64,000 bases of DNA from Peltaster fructicola (taxonomy: Eukaryota; Ascomycota; Dothideomycetes). Below, in pieces: positions 1 to 9,536 of this stretch. The stretch covers positions 248,001-312,000 of the forward strand of contig CP051142.1 of NCBI GenBank assembly GCA_001592805.2. Reading direction: 5' to 3'. A program made the translations under genes and the position numbers. Every line of letters starts with the position of its first letter. Positions within the stretch are counted from its first letter, which is position 1. The notes under the pieces were generated by a model. It saw nothing but the letters and a program-made list of their open reading frames with translations, did not search any database and was not told the DNA's origin.

Positions 1-493
1 GAAATGGGGACTAGACACAAGCTTCCTCTCAATCGCAAGTGGTGACAACAGCATCGGTCTCAAAGCAACTCGACAAAGCCTCGACAAGGAGTATGGCATC
101 TCTGCAGCCAGCGCAGAAGATGCTGAAGCAGTCCGAACTATTGCTCTAGCCATTGGTAAGCGGGCTGCTCGTCTTTCCGCAGTAGCCATCGCGGCTGTTG
201 TCATCAATACTGGGAAGCTTCACGCTCCTACTGACGTTGCGACAACGAACAATGCCACATTGGAGACAAATGAGGACAACTATGTTGATATCGGTGTTGA
301 TGGCAGCTTGGTCGAGTTCTATCCTAATTTCGAGGACTACATCCGCGAAGCGCTCAGGGGTGTTCCAGAGATCGGTCGAGCAGGCGAGAAGAGGATCCGG
401 ATTGGTATCGCCAAGGATGGTTCAGGCGTTGGTGCTGCTCTCATAGCACTGGTCGCTGATAAGGCTTCCAAGGGTGAGTCACCAAATCTCTGA
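1..493 (+). CDS. Hexokinase/glucokinase, C-terminal part (5' end outside window)
   Basis: This is the last ~160 residues of an ATP-dependent hexose kinase, which phosphorylates glucose at the start of glycolysis in the cytosol. The open frame starts at base 2. Visible family features are AIGKRAARLSAV, then VDIGVDGSLVEFYP, FEDYIREAL and the nucleotide-site strand IGIAKDGSGVGAALIAL. The fragment looks more like fungal glucokinase than hexokinase, but only the C-terminus is present, so I leave the symbol blank. The 3' end is ambiguous. Read straight through, the stop is at 491-493. A GTGAGT donor at 474 with an acceptor at 516 or 519 would instead give a second exon ending at 611. The next gene (Naa50-like) converges from the other strand. 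Confidence 0.85.
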   Translation, partial: KWGLDTSFLSIASGDNSIGLKATRQSLDKEYGISAASAEDAEAVRTIALAIGKRAARLSAVAIAAVVINTGKLHAPTDVATTNNATLETNEDNYVDIGVDGSLVEFYPNFEDYIREALRGVPEIGRAGEKRIRIGIAKDGSGVGAALIALVADKASKGESPNL

Positions 494-704
494 TGGTTGA
501 CACATGCTGATAACAGCAGGTGGTGTGCATGGCGTCCCATCCAGTGGCTTCTCCACATTCCTCTCGAGGACGTTCGAGCAATTGAACAGGCATATTCGAA
601 TGCGAGTCTGAAAGGAGGCCGCGGCGTTGGGATGTCTTGGATACTGTAGCATGGCGTTTAATGCTGGGTCTTGTGTCAATATCTTGCTCAGATACGCGCC
701 ATAT

Positions 705-1421
705 TCATCCGCCAGTCAGATCAAGAACACTGAGTTGTCTGGACATAATCTTTGCTCCTTGTGGATTCAGCTTCCGGTAGTATTCTGGCTCGTGGCCGAC
801 CTCCTTGAAGCCTCGCTTGTGATACCATTCTAGTGCTGCCGTATTTGCGTCCCATACATGAGCGCCAATGCTCGTGACGCCATACTCTTGGACGCCACGT
901 CTGATGAGGACATTGAGCATGTGTGAGGCTATGCCTAGACTTCTGTATGGTGACAGCAGGACCAGCGTTGAAAGATACAGCATGGGACCATTCGAGCCCG
1001 GGGACCCATTGCTTGGGAGTAGACGACAACGAACTGCTCCAATCAGTTGACCTTTGCTTAGTGTAGAGTCCTCTGACACAGTCGAGCCTTTCCAGAAGGC
1101 GAGCAGTGTCAGTGATTGAGCCTGGAGGTCAGACACAATCTCTTTGTAGAAGCTCTCCGGGTATGGGATTGGTAAGAGGAGACTGTTCAGACGTTTAAGT
1201 CGTGGGATATCCTCTTTCTCTGGTGTCGAGAGAATCACATTTGGAGGAAGCTGATCATATAGCTTGTTCACTTCTTGTATTGGACTGCTGGTCGCTGGAA
1301 CGTCACTCTTGTCAACCGTAGTGACGATATAGCCTGTGGCAGCAGATTCTGTGACCGACACTGCTTCGATAGGCTTCTTTGACGATCGCTGAACCCATTG
1401 TTCGAGTAGTGTCTGTGTCAT
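705..1421 (-). CDS. N-alpha-acetyltransferase 50 (Naa50/San)-like GNAT acetyltransferase
   Basis: A single-exon 238-residue GNAT protein. Members of this family acetylate N-terminal methionine residues of nascent proteins. The catalytic domain covers about residues 70-230: RLKRLNSLLLPIPYPESFYKE matches the characteristic Naa50 opening, followed by LIGAVRCRL, the acetyl-CoA-binding strand and turn LYLSTLVLLSPYRSLGIASHML, and WYHKRGFKEVG...YYRKLNPQGA near the C-terminus. The ~60-residue N-terminal extension is not conserved. I start at the ATG at 1421. The frame stays open to 1445 but only through a GTG codon. It is divergent from MIC19, with ~180 bp between the two starts, so they probably share a promoter region. 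Confidence 0.8.
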   Translation of the reverse strand: MTQTLLEQWVQRSSKKPIEAVSVTESAATGYIVTTVDKSDVPATSSPIQEVNKLYDQLPPNVILSTPEKEDIPRLKRLNSLLLPIPYPESFYKEIVSDLQAQSLTLLAFWKGSTVSEDSTLSKGQLIGAVRCRLLPSNGSPGSNGPMLYLSTLVLLSPYRSLGIASHMLNVLIRRGVQEYGVTSIGAHVWDANTAALEWYHKRGFKEVGHEPEYYRKLNPQGAKIMSRQLSVLDLTGG

Positions 1422-1601
1422 AGTGGATGCGGTGCTCGAGAGCACGTCGTGGTTGACAATATCAGCAGTGCTGGCGTAGCATCAGGCACTGCGGATTTTG
1501 CAGCACAGAGCACTTCAGACATCAAGTTAGAGCTACATGCGACCTCGTGAACTTCCGGCTTGCCATTGACAATTGCGAAGAACGAAATCAGAGCCGTAAT
1601 A

Positions 1602-2271
1602 ATGGGCAACGGGAACTCCAAACAGGAGCAGCATGTCTTCAATGCGTATGTATCCCTTTGAGACTATCAAATTGTTGCTGACACAACGTCCACAGAGATG
1701 GCCCAGTGCGATTCAGTCAATCCGTGCTCGACAAACTTCAGCAAAGCTCGACAGTAAGCACTCCAAGGGTGCTGTTCATGAATGTCGCTGATCCAGCCTG
1801 CAGACTGACTCAACACGCGCACAAGACACAGAGCTCAAGATCCAACAACGAGTCAACGACGAATTGAAGCGCATTCGCGACTCTGGCGCCGAGAACATCA
1901 CCAAACTCACAGCTTCTCTGACCACCGAGCCGGCCAAACAGGCTGCAGAACCAGAGCGCGATCCCAACACGCTCCTCGCACATCTCAGCTCGCCGTTCTA
2001 TCAAGATCACACTCCAAAGAAGGAGCAACAACAGGACTCCGGCCGAAGCCACGAGACTGTGTCCAAAGAGGTTGCCGAATTGAGAGCCAAGCTAGAGTCG
2101 CGGAAGAAGGTCGAGAAGACGACACCAGAATTGGATAAGGCAAGATCAAACCTGGTGTCGTGTCTCAGGACGAACGACCGGAGACCGCTGGACTGCTGGG
2201 AAGAGGTGGAAACTTTCAAGGCTGAGGTCGGTAAGCTGGAGAAGAAGTTCGTGCAGAGCGCCGGACGATGA
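1602..2271 (+). CDS. MIC19: MICOS complex subunit Mic19
   Basis: A CHCH-domain protein of the inner-membrane MICOS complex that maintains mitochondrial crista junctions with Mic60. Exons are 1602-1645, 1696-1753 and 1804-2271 (189 residues), and all junctions keep frame. The N-terminus MGNGNSKQEQHVFNADGPVRF is the typical Mic19 start; Gly2 suggests possible N-myristoylation, as in metazoan CHCHD3. The middle is a charged helical DUF737-like segment (QRVNDELKRIRD, later ELRAKLESRKKVEK). The C-terminal CHCH has a CX10C pair in SCLRTNDRRPLDCWEEV. The first two exons are too short to stand out as open frames. Confidence 0.9.
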
Positions 2272-2562
2272 GCTGTTGCGCCATTGTACAGAAATGATCA
2301 TAGAAGGCGACATGAAGCCATGTATCAATAAGTGGACGAAAAGCGTGGAGAATAGTTATGGATGCCATACATTTCATATGCGATCATTGAACATATCAGA
2401 TGTACACAATCAAGCGATCCACCCAGCAGGACGAAGTTGGCTTGTGAACTCTTCGCTTGTTGAGGCACTGCTTGAGGCCCTTCATATCCTCGCCTTGCGC
2501 CGTTGCCGATCGTAACACTTTTGTGGAAGATTGCGGCTGCTCGTATGCATGTGCTTTCAGAT

Positions 2563-3367
2563 TTACTCGACGTCGGCTTTGTTCTCATCGCCGAAGTTCT
2601 GTCCCTCAACGAGATCTGGGATATCATCATCGTCGTCGTCGTCCTTCTTGTCCTCGCCGTCAGCACCCTTCTGCATGCTCTGGTAGCTCTCTGCCAATCG
2701 TCGCAGAGAAGCAAGAGAATCTGGGCCGAGCTGGTTGAGGATGCCTGGCACAAGCTCAGTGAGCTCCTTGTCCTCACCGTTTCCGTAGATGGCGAAAGTG
2801 TTGGATGGGACCGATGCATGGACTGCGCGGATCGTCAGTACACATGCCATACCTCGCTATTCACAATCATACCCTTTGGTGCTGAGAAGTGGATAACGTT
2901 ACCGTCCGACTTGAACATGTTCACCTCCTCGATCGCCTGTATTGGTTGAACGTTCATCTTCTTGAGGGTAGTCTGAAGCTTCTTATCATCTGCGCCAGTG
3001 TTCTTGTGGATCTTCTTCACAACACGTCGTGGTGTTCCTTTGGCACTGGATTCTTGTCAGTGCCGAAGATCTTCTCAATGCGATATGCAAAGCTGGTGGA
3101 CTGTGATTGGGAGAGACAAATCCCGTATATCCTGACTCCTGCTGCTATTGCTGTCTCCTTGTCCAGAAAGTGCAATCCTGTTGCTACATCGCTCTTTCCA
3201 TCGCTCCGATCTTTCTTATTTCGCTAACTGCTCGTATGCAACAGGTGAAGGTGACAGAAAAACTTACGCTGCACATCTGTCAGTGATAATCTCTTACACC
3301 GCAGCGCAGGACATTGCTTACCAGTTCGCTTAGACGCTTGCATGCGGGCAAGCTTTTCGTGATCCAT
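2563..3367 (-). CDS. EGD1: Nascent polypeptide-associated complex subunit beta
   Basis: Beta subunit of the ribosome-bound NAC heterodimer, which shields nascent chains at the ribosomal exit tunnel. Proposed exons, in transcript order, are 3367-3322, 3052-2873 and 2822-2563 (161 residues), in frame throughout. The start reads [15 protein letters not shown]. Then come the ribosome-binding basic motif ([13 protein letters not shown]), the NAC domain ([65 protein letters not shown]) and an acidic tail ending [20 protein letters not shown]. The first intron is unusually long for this window (269 nt), and a 9-nt micro-exon inside it is possible, so residues 15-20 are uncertain. Confidence 0.88.
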
Positions 3368-3572
3368 AATGGCGGTGGTGATTGCGAGGGCGAAGCAGTC
3401 TCAATCGCTCTAGAAAGCAAGGTCCTCGACGCAGTGCTGCTCTCGGATTCACCTCTCGCGACACTTCGACGGCTGTAGCCGAGTGTGCGCACTAGCGTCA
3501 AGCTCAGACCACAGCGCCAAGATTTACATTGCAGATGAATACGCAACTATCAGATGAAGCAAAGCGTATCGT

Positions 3573-4566
3573 CTATGCGGCAGCGGTCTTTTCACTGTAG
3601 CCGTGCTTCTTCAGCTCAGCTTCTGTCCAGTCCCACAGCTTGTCAGACAGCTCCATATTCTGGGCATGGCTGCTACCTGAGCTCTTTGAGCCGACAGGTC
3701 TCCAGTAGTGACTTGTCTTCACTTCCTCCTTCGGTGCAGTCGCTGCCCACAGCTGATTCTTGGTACCCTGTTGAACGTCTGGCAAAAATAGTGCTCCAAT
3801 TGAGGTGCCGACCTTGACAATGAAGTTCCATTTGTGAACCGAAGCGTACAGGTTTGTGATGATAACTCCTGGATGAATCGCAGTGGCAGTGATGGATGGG
3901 TAGCGCTTCGCTATAGCTCGAGCATGTAGGATATTCGCCAGCTTGGACTGTCCATAGCGTGTCCAGGTTGCCGACTTCTCCAACTCGGGTTGATCCCAGA
4001 CTATACCAACACTCGGTGCTAGGTTGTGGCCATCGGAGCTGACATCAACGACACGAACGTCAGAACCCGGCAGCTCGGCGGTCTTGAGAAGAGTAGGTAG
4101 CAGGAGCTTCGTCAGCAGAGCATGGCCCATGTGGTTCGTGCCAAACTGGATCTCATAGCCTTCCTTGGTAAGATCCCATGGAGTCGCCATAATGCCAGCA
4201 TTGTTGAGGAGAATGTCAAGACGATCTGACTTTGACTTGAACTCATCTGCTGCCTTCTTGATCGACTCGAACGAAGTCAGATCCATCTGCAGAAATGTGA
4301 TCTTGCCATCAGGCACGGCCTTCTTGATCTCTGTAATGGCTTCTTCAGCCTTTGACGGTGTTCTCGCGGCCAAGAAGATCTCCCTTGGGTTGTGCTTCGC
4401 CAACTGAAGAACGGATTCTTGGCCCAGGCCGGTGTTGCCTACACTAGTGAGCAGATGCAATAGCTGTTTGTAGCTCATCCAACGTACCACCAGTGACAAG
4501 AATGACTTTGCCATCAAGGCTAGGAATATCCTTTACTGGATCGAACTTCTTGCCAAAACCGAACAT
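3573..4566 (-). CDS. Short-chain dehydrogenase/reductase (retinol dehydrogenase-like)
   Basis: A classical-type SDR of 314 residues that uses NAD(P)(H) to interconvert an alcohol and a ketone or aldehyde; the substrate cannot be told from sequence. Exons are 4566-4488 and 4438-3573, with a 49-nt intron that splits the cofactor motif. After splicing the N-terminus reads MFGFGKKFDPVKDIPSLDGK, then VTGGNTGLG (TGxxxGxG). Further motifs are LNNAGIMA, the Asn region FGTNHMGHALL, the catalytic YGQSK (YxxxK) and HPGVI after the active site. The extended loop with VWDQPELEKSATW before YxxxK is typical of the WWOX/RDH-like fungal SDRs. It lies downstream of EGD1 on the same strand. No clustered biosynthetic genes are nearby. 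Confidence 0.85.
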
Positions 4567-4897
4567 GTTCTCGACCAGATTGTTACTGCTGATCGATTGG
4601 GATAGAGCTGAGATGTTGTGTGAGAGCTGTTGACAAGCTATTGACGGGCAACAAAGCTTTCAATGCAGTCCCTATCAGCTAGTGTAACAGCGTCATTCAT
4701 TGACTAAAATAATCAATCGTGATTGGCCCTCGCATCTACAGCATTGTTACAGCAACCTTTGCGCCGTGCTCCTCTATCACAACCCCTTCCGCCAGGCCTC
4801 GCTGCATGGTCTCCTTGGACGATCCGCATACTGATTGTCGAGCTTTGACTGGGGTGTTTCCGATACTTCTTACCATTCGGTGGTCGCAGGAGAACCC
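4567..4897. other. Intergenic region, SDR promoter side and REC8 3' side
   Basis: A 331-bp gap between the SDR start and the REC8 stop, both on the minus strand. It must hold the SDR promoter and 5' leader and the REC8 3' UTR. I see no RNA gene, conserved frame or repeat. Confidence 0.5.
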
Positions 4898-6995
4898 TCA
4901 GAGCAGCCGGATGCTGATGCTGCCAGATGGGATGTCCTGCTCTGCTTGGAGAAGATTCTTCGTGCCAAGGACAAGGACGTGCAGGAAAGCTTGAGCTGCT
5001 ACGACAAAGCTGTTGGTCGTGGTTGACAGCAGCTCCTCGAAGTCAATGGAAGTAACAGACCAGTCAATCTCGTCGTTGTTGAGCTCCTCTTCACGTCGTC
5101 GTATAGCGTCTTCCACAAAGTCACGGAAGTTCATGCTCTCATCGTGCAATGCACTCCGAAGCCATTGCGACTCGGTAGCTCCCTGTAGCGCTCCTTTTCC
5201 CAGAGAATAGGCTGCTGCAGGGGACATGCTCGATGGATCAAGAGACGCCTGTAGAGCTCGTGTGCCAGGTGGAGAGGCAGTGTAGCCTCGCATGGAGGAG
5301 AAGCGTGGACGATCGAATCCCATCGACATACCTGCATGTGATGAGCCTGGTCGACACGAGCCAGTGCTTTGATTCCAGGGCAGGAGGGTCGATTGTCGCA
5401 TGTCTTCGAGTGGTGTTGGCTGCTCTCGACCTTGCTCAATCTCGTTGTAATCTGGCATGTATCCGTCATCTTGAAAGGCTGGAAGATCAGCGTCGTCACC
5501 GTCTTTGGACCGAACTCGACGAGCGAGTTCTGGCTGTGGAGTCTCGTCTCTGGTTCGCTTGTGGCTTTCGCCAAAATCAATGTCGGCAATCATGCTCAGG
5601 AGCGGCATGCCGGAGAAGATAGATAGCGGCGCAGCAGCATGATCGTACTGACCGAACATCCAGTGAGCAGCATTCTTCTTCGCTATCGCAATGTTCGCGA
5701 GTATCTGCTTGTGGGCGACTTCCTGCTGCATAGTGGCAAGATAGTTGTCTTGTTGGGCCTTCAGGTCACGCCTGCTAAGCTCGATAGTCTGATCTAAAGG
5801 TACCGCCTTCTTGTTCTTGTAAGGACGAAGTGGCGCTTGAGCTGTCTCGGACGTGGTGATGAGTTGTTCGCTAATGGAAGCATGCTTAGTTGCGCCGTCA
5901 ACGCTTACGTGGTGGGCACGTGGGTGCGTATCGTGGTCATTGTTCTGCGGAGTCAGCCTTGATATCTCGCTCGATGTACCACTAACCTGTTGCATATAAC
6001 CATCGTCCAGCAAACTCAAGTCGTTGTGTTCGAAATCATCCTGCTGATCTTCAGTACGAGGCTGCATTGCTACCATGCGTGCGAGATCTTGTGAAGGAGC
6101 AAGCTCTCGTGGCGCAATCTCATCATCGTCACCGAGCATCAGACCAAGATCGTCCTGTAATCCTTGGTATTGAGGCAGTTGATCTGTAGATCGCCGTGCC
6201 AGACGTCTTGGCGTATCCTCTGCCGCACTCGCTCGCCGCGTAAGCATGTCCGACAGTCGTACTGCAGACGAAGGACTGTGGAGCGAGCCAAGCTGGAGGC
6301 CATCGCTAGTTCGGAGTTGCCGTGCTCTTGTGGGTGTGTGTCGAGCATTACTTGTGGGCAAGCTGGTAGTCCTGGTGAGGTATGAGAACTGTTCATCATC
6401 AAAAGTGAGAGCAAGGTCGGCGAGGGTGAGGTCGAAGTCTGGCAGAAAGCTTGGGTCGTCCCCCAATATGAGGTGATCTGATCTGTCGCGAGTCAGCACT
6501 AGCCAACAAGCTTATCACCTGTACTAACCTGACCTTGTTTGTGCCTTCGGCATTCAGGCCAGATGTGTGGACCGACTTGAGCACAGCACGCATCTGATTG
6601 CGAGCATTCTCGACATCCTGGAGCACGAAGCCGCACTGCTGTGCATAGACTCTTGTTATACCATACCTGTAGGTCGTCAGCATTGTTGTGAGGATGTGCT
6701 TCAGACATACAAGAGGCTACTCTGAAGACGCAAGGCCAGAGGTACAGAAGGAGCTGCAATTGTTCCACAAGTCTTTACAACATCGACATCGAGTATGGCC
6801 TTTCGAGTGACCTTCTTTGTGCCCGAGCCCATCGTGGCGACAAGCCTGTCGTACTGTCAGTGGTAGTCACAACATTCATTGGTCAATACTTACCAGACTG
6901 TTGCAAAGCCATACTTGCGAGAAGTCAAGACTGATGAATGTTCAGATGTGTCGATTGCGAACACTTAGCTGCTTACCTTCGTGACTGTAGAACAT
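4898..6995 (-). CDS. REC8: Meiotic cohesin kleisin Rec8
   Basis: An alpha-kleisin that closes the cohesin ring on meiotic chromosomes. Five exons in transcript order are 6995-6977, 6930-6894, 6845-6711, 6666-6529 and 6482-4898; the sum gives 637 residues with every junction in frame. The N-terminal Rad21/Rec8 domain is spread over four small exons: MFYSHEVLTSRKYGFATVWLVATMG, then PLALRLQSSLLYGITRVYAQQCGFVL. The VWLVATMG form fits Rec8 rather than the mitotic Scc1/Mcd1 paralogue. The long middle is low-complexity, Ser/Asp/Arg-rich, as expected for separase- and kinase-regulated kleisins. The C-terminal winged helix is DFEELLSTTTNSFVVAAQAFLHVLVLGTKNLL. A 42-nt stretch (5949-5990) has splice-like ends but no stop and may be coding or intron. 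Confidence 0.85.
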
Positions 6996-7194
6996 CTTGT
7001 CGACAGATCGATCTCACGGGATGTAAAGAGTAATAAGGAGGATATTGGAAGTGTATTGCTACACATTTGATGTGTACGTAGGTGTGTTGACAGTGAGTTA
7101 TTCATGGTAAACGTACCCACATTTAGCGCGACAGTTCGCGTGCCTTCCGTATCTGGTCATCTCTGTATTTCATAGCAGCGTCGTGCTGTTTCGT

Positions 7195-8919
7195 TCAGGC
7201 ACCATCCTGACCCTCGACTGTGGGCAATTGTACTGCTCGGTACAGCAAGATCAGCGCACTGTGCGTCTCTCCTCCACCCGACAGAGTCTCGATCTTCTCA
7301 TGCTCCACTTCCGACACCTTGTCGTCGTTGAACCACCACCACTTACCATCTTCAGCCTTGCCAGGCGGTGCAGTCTTCTTGACATATGCTGTATAGTGAC
7401 CAGAGTCTGCTGAGGCACCCTGATGCGTGATGAGTCCTCGAAGCTCGTAAAGTCCCGTCTGGTTCGCGGTAGAGTCTTTCGCCATCTCAGGACTGACCAA
7501 GCTGAGTAGCTTCTCCTTTGCTGCCTTGACGCTTGCAACAGCCTCAGCATCACGCTCGGCATCAGTTTTGAAAACTTCAGACTCGCCGTTGGTCATCTCG
7601 GTGTCGCCATCGGCGTTCTTCTTGTCTTCCTTCTCCTTGCGCTTCTGCAACGGCTCGTCGGTAAGCACTTTCCCTCCAGTACGAGCAGCCTCCTCTTGTT
7701 CTTGAGCATTTCGCTTACGCTTCTTCTTAGCTCGCTCGATGTCCTCTTCCTCCTTTCGGACTTCTCTTATGGCATCTCGAATCGGGACGAGCTTCTCTCG
7801 CAAGCTGTCAGCACAGAACTCGAGGGCATCGATCTCATGCTGGAAAGTGACCTTCCGTAGAATCTTGGCCTTCTTGCTAGTATCTCGTCGCCAGAAGAAT
7901 CGAACGAAGTGAATTGGTAGGTACTTTGGCAGTCGTGTGATGCGGGAAGTTTTGGTGTACATTGCATCGCGGCCAAGCGTAGGTGACCGCTTCTCGATCT
8001 TCTCGTCCAGACCGGTCATGATACCCTCACGCAGGTGGTTTGTTTCACCTGAGATGTTGCACTTCAGGTCGTGGAAACCCTCACTCTTAGTGACAGCCTC
8101 TTCCTCGGGTGCCTCATCACACTTGGTAACACTCTCTAGCTGTCCGCCCATGTACTGCTCTACCCAGCTTTGGAAACCCGCGGCTGTCTTCTCGCCTTCC
8201 GTGACCTTCAGATTCTGGTGTAACGTCGACACCAGTTGTGACCACATCTCTTCTGCATCCTGCTGCGCGTACCCTCTGCCGTCCTTGCTTTGTTCTGCAA
8301 ATTGTGGGAACTTCTGACGGAGGGCAGTCAAGAACATAATCGGTTGCACTGCGCCCTGTGTCTCCGCCATCAAGCCATACACATCTCTTAATGAGCTTGT
8401 CAGATCGTTCGCTCCACCCAGGCCACGGAGGCCGACTTGTGCAAGTTGCTCGGCTGAAAAGAGCGAGGACTCTGCCACTGGCGCAGCGTTGCCTTCGCTC
8501 GGTTTGTAGGTCTTGAGCACATCCTGTAGCTCAGGGATGATTCGAAGTGTTTGGAGCGTAGCGTTGGCGTAGCAAGTGTTGCCAGTGTTACTAAGGCCAG
8601 CAGGTATTGCTCCCTCAGAGCGAGCAATCTCAGCATCGGTCATGTCCTCAATAAACTTGATCTGCTGTTTCGGTGCCTCGATCGCAACATCTGCGGAAGG
8701 CTTGCCTAGAAGCAAGATTGATTGCCCAGGTTTCAGCTTGATCGTCGACAGTGAAGTATCGTTTTTGATCATCTTGCCAGCTGAAATCTTCTGATTCTGC
8801 GGCTCGACGTTCGTCAGAGAGTAGAGCTGCAGCATGAGGTCTTCTCCGGTCGAGTTGGTGTCTACGTCCACCTCGTAGACCTTGCCCGCATGCTTCACTT
8901 TGACAGGAATGGTCGCCAT
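7195..8919 (-). CDS. UBP6: Proteasome-associated ubiquitin-specific protease Ubp6/USP14
   Basis: A deubiquitinase that docks on the 26S proteasome base and removes ubiquitin from substrates before degradation. Single exon, 574 residues. Residues ~1-75 are the ubiquitin-like domain (IPVKVKHAGKVYEVDVD...LKPGQSILLLG) that binds Rpn1. The USP domain follows: the Cys box GLSNTGNTCYANATLQ carries the nucleophile near residue 116, and the His box ASADSGHYTAYV carries the catalytic His near residue 508. WWWFNDDKVSEV supplies the third member of the triad. A charged KKKRKRNAQEQEEAAR insert lies between the boxes, as in other fungal Ubp6. I start at the ATG at 8919; the frame extends 4 codons further only through a TTG. 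Confidence 0.93.
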   Translation of the reverse strand: MATIPVKVKHAGKVYEVDVDTNSTGEDLMLQLYSLTNVEPQNQKISAGKMIKNDTSLSTIKLKPGQSILLLGKPSADVAIEAPKQQIKFIEDMTDAEIARSEGAIPAGLSNTGNTCYANATLQTLRIIPELQDVLKTYKPSEGNAAPVAESSLFSAEQLAQVGLRGLGGANDLTSSLRDVYGLMAETQGAVQPIMFLTALRQKFPQFAEQSKDGRGYAQQDAEEMWSQLVSTLHQNLKVTEGEKTAAGFQSWVEQYMGGQLESVTKCDEAPEEEAVTKSEGFHDLKCNISGETNHLREGIMTGLDEKIEKRSPTLGRDAMYTKTSRITRLPKYLPIHFVRFFWRRDTSKKAKILRKVTFQHEIDALEFCADSLREKLVPIRDAIREVRKEEEDIERAKKKRKRNAQEQEEAARTGGKVLTDEPLQKRKEKEDKKNADGDTEMTNGESEVFKTDAERDAEAVASVKAAKEKLLSLVSPEMAKDSTANQTGLYELRGLITHQGASADSGHYTAYVKKTAPPGKAEDGKWWWFNDDKVSEVEHEKIETLSGGGETHSALILLYRAVQLPTVEGQDGA

Positions 8920-9536
8920 AGTTGTCAGCAAGCTGATGATTGTCGTGAGGTTGAGTTGAGATAGGAGATTTCAGCGTCACCAGTGCTATAACGACGCCGT
9001 GTAGATGCAAACAAAAGGTGACAGGCTGAAGAGACACTATGGATTTGCCTCCATGGAAGCTCGAAGATGTTGTGTTGACACGAGTGACGAAATGCTAGTG
9101 AGACGCAGCTGATTGGTCAGCAAAGCAGCAAAGGACTGCATCTACTATGAGGTCGACTTCACGAATGTGCTTACCTCAATCACTGCTCATATATACTTGC
9201 AAGCTGTGGATATGCCTGCGACGCATGATCTCGTCAAAGGGCCAGGCATTCTCCAGAGAGCTGAACTGGGCGCACTGCGTTCTGTGAGCGAGTAGCTCAT
9301 AAACATTATTTTTCGAGCAAGCTCCCACTAATTTGACTGATACTCCTCGTAGCAACTGTCTTGTTCAATGTGCATCATGAAGATAGCGCAGTGGACATAT
9401 TTGAGTAACATCTGGGTGATAGATATGCTTCGAATGGCATTTCAATAGCTGATTGATTGTGTACGGTTGAGCTTTTATATGGCATTCATGTCTACAGATG
9501 GCGTTATCTCTATATCCTTGGCACACAACAAATGGC
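8920..9536. other. Intergenic region upstream of UBP6 and downstream of methylcitrate synthase
   Basis: A 617-bp gap between two minus-strand genes, holding the UBP6 promoter and leader and the methylcitrate synthase 3' UTR. No RNA gene or further conserved frame was recognised. Confidence 0.5.

Noticed and set aside
1422-1445. Longer Naa50-like protein starting at 1445
   Set aside because: The extra codons begin with GTG; the first ATG is at 1421.
4898-6995. Mitotic kleisin Scc1/Mcd1
   Set aside because: The N-terminus MFYSHEVLTSRKYGFATVWLVATMG and YGITRVYAQQCGFVL fit Rec8; Scc1 has a different start (no KYG-ATVWLVAT pattern).
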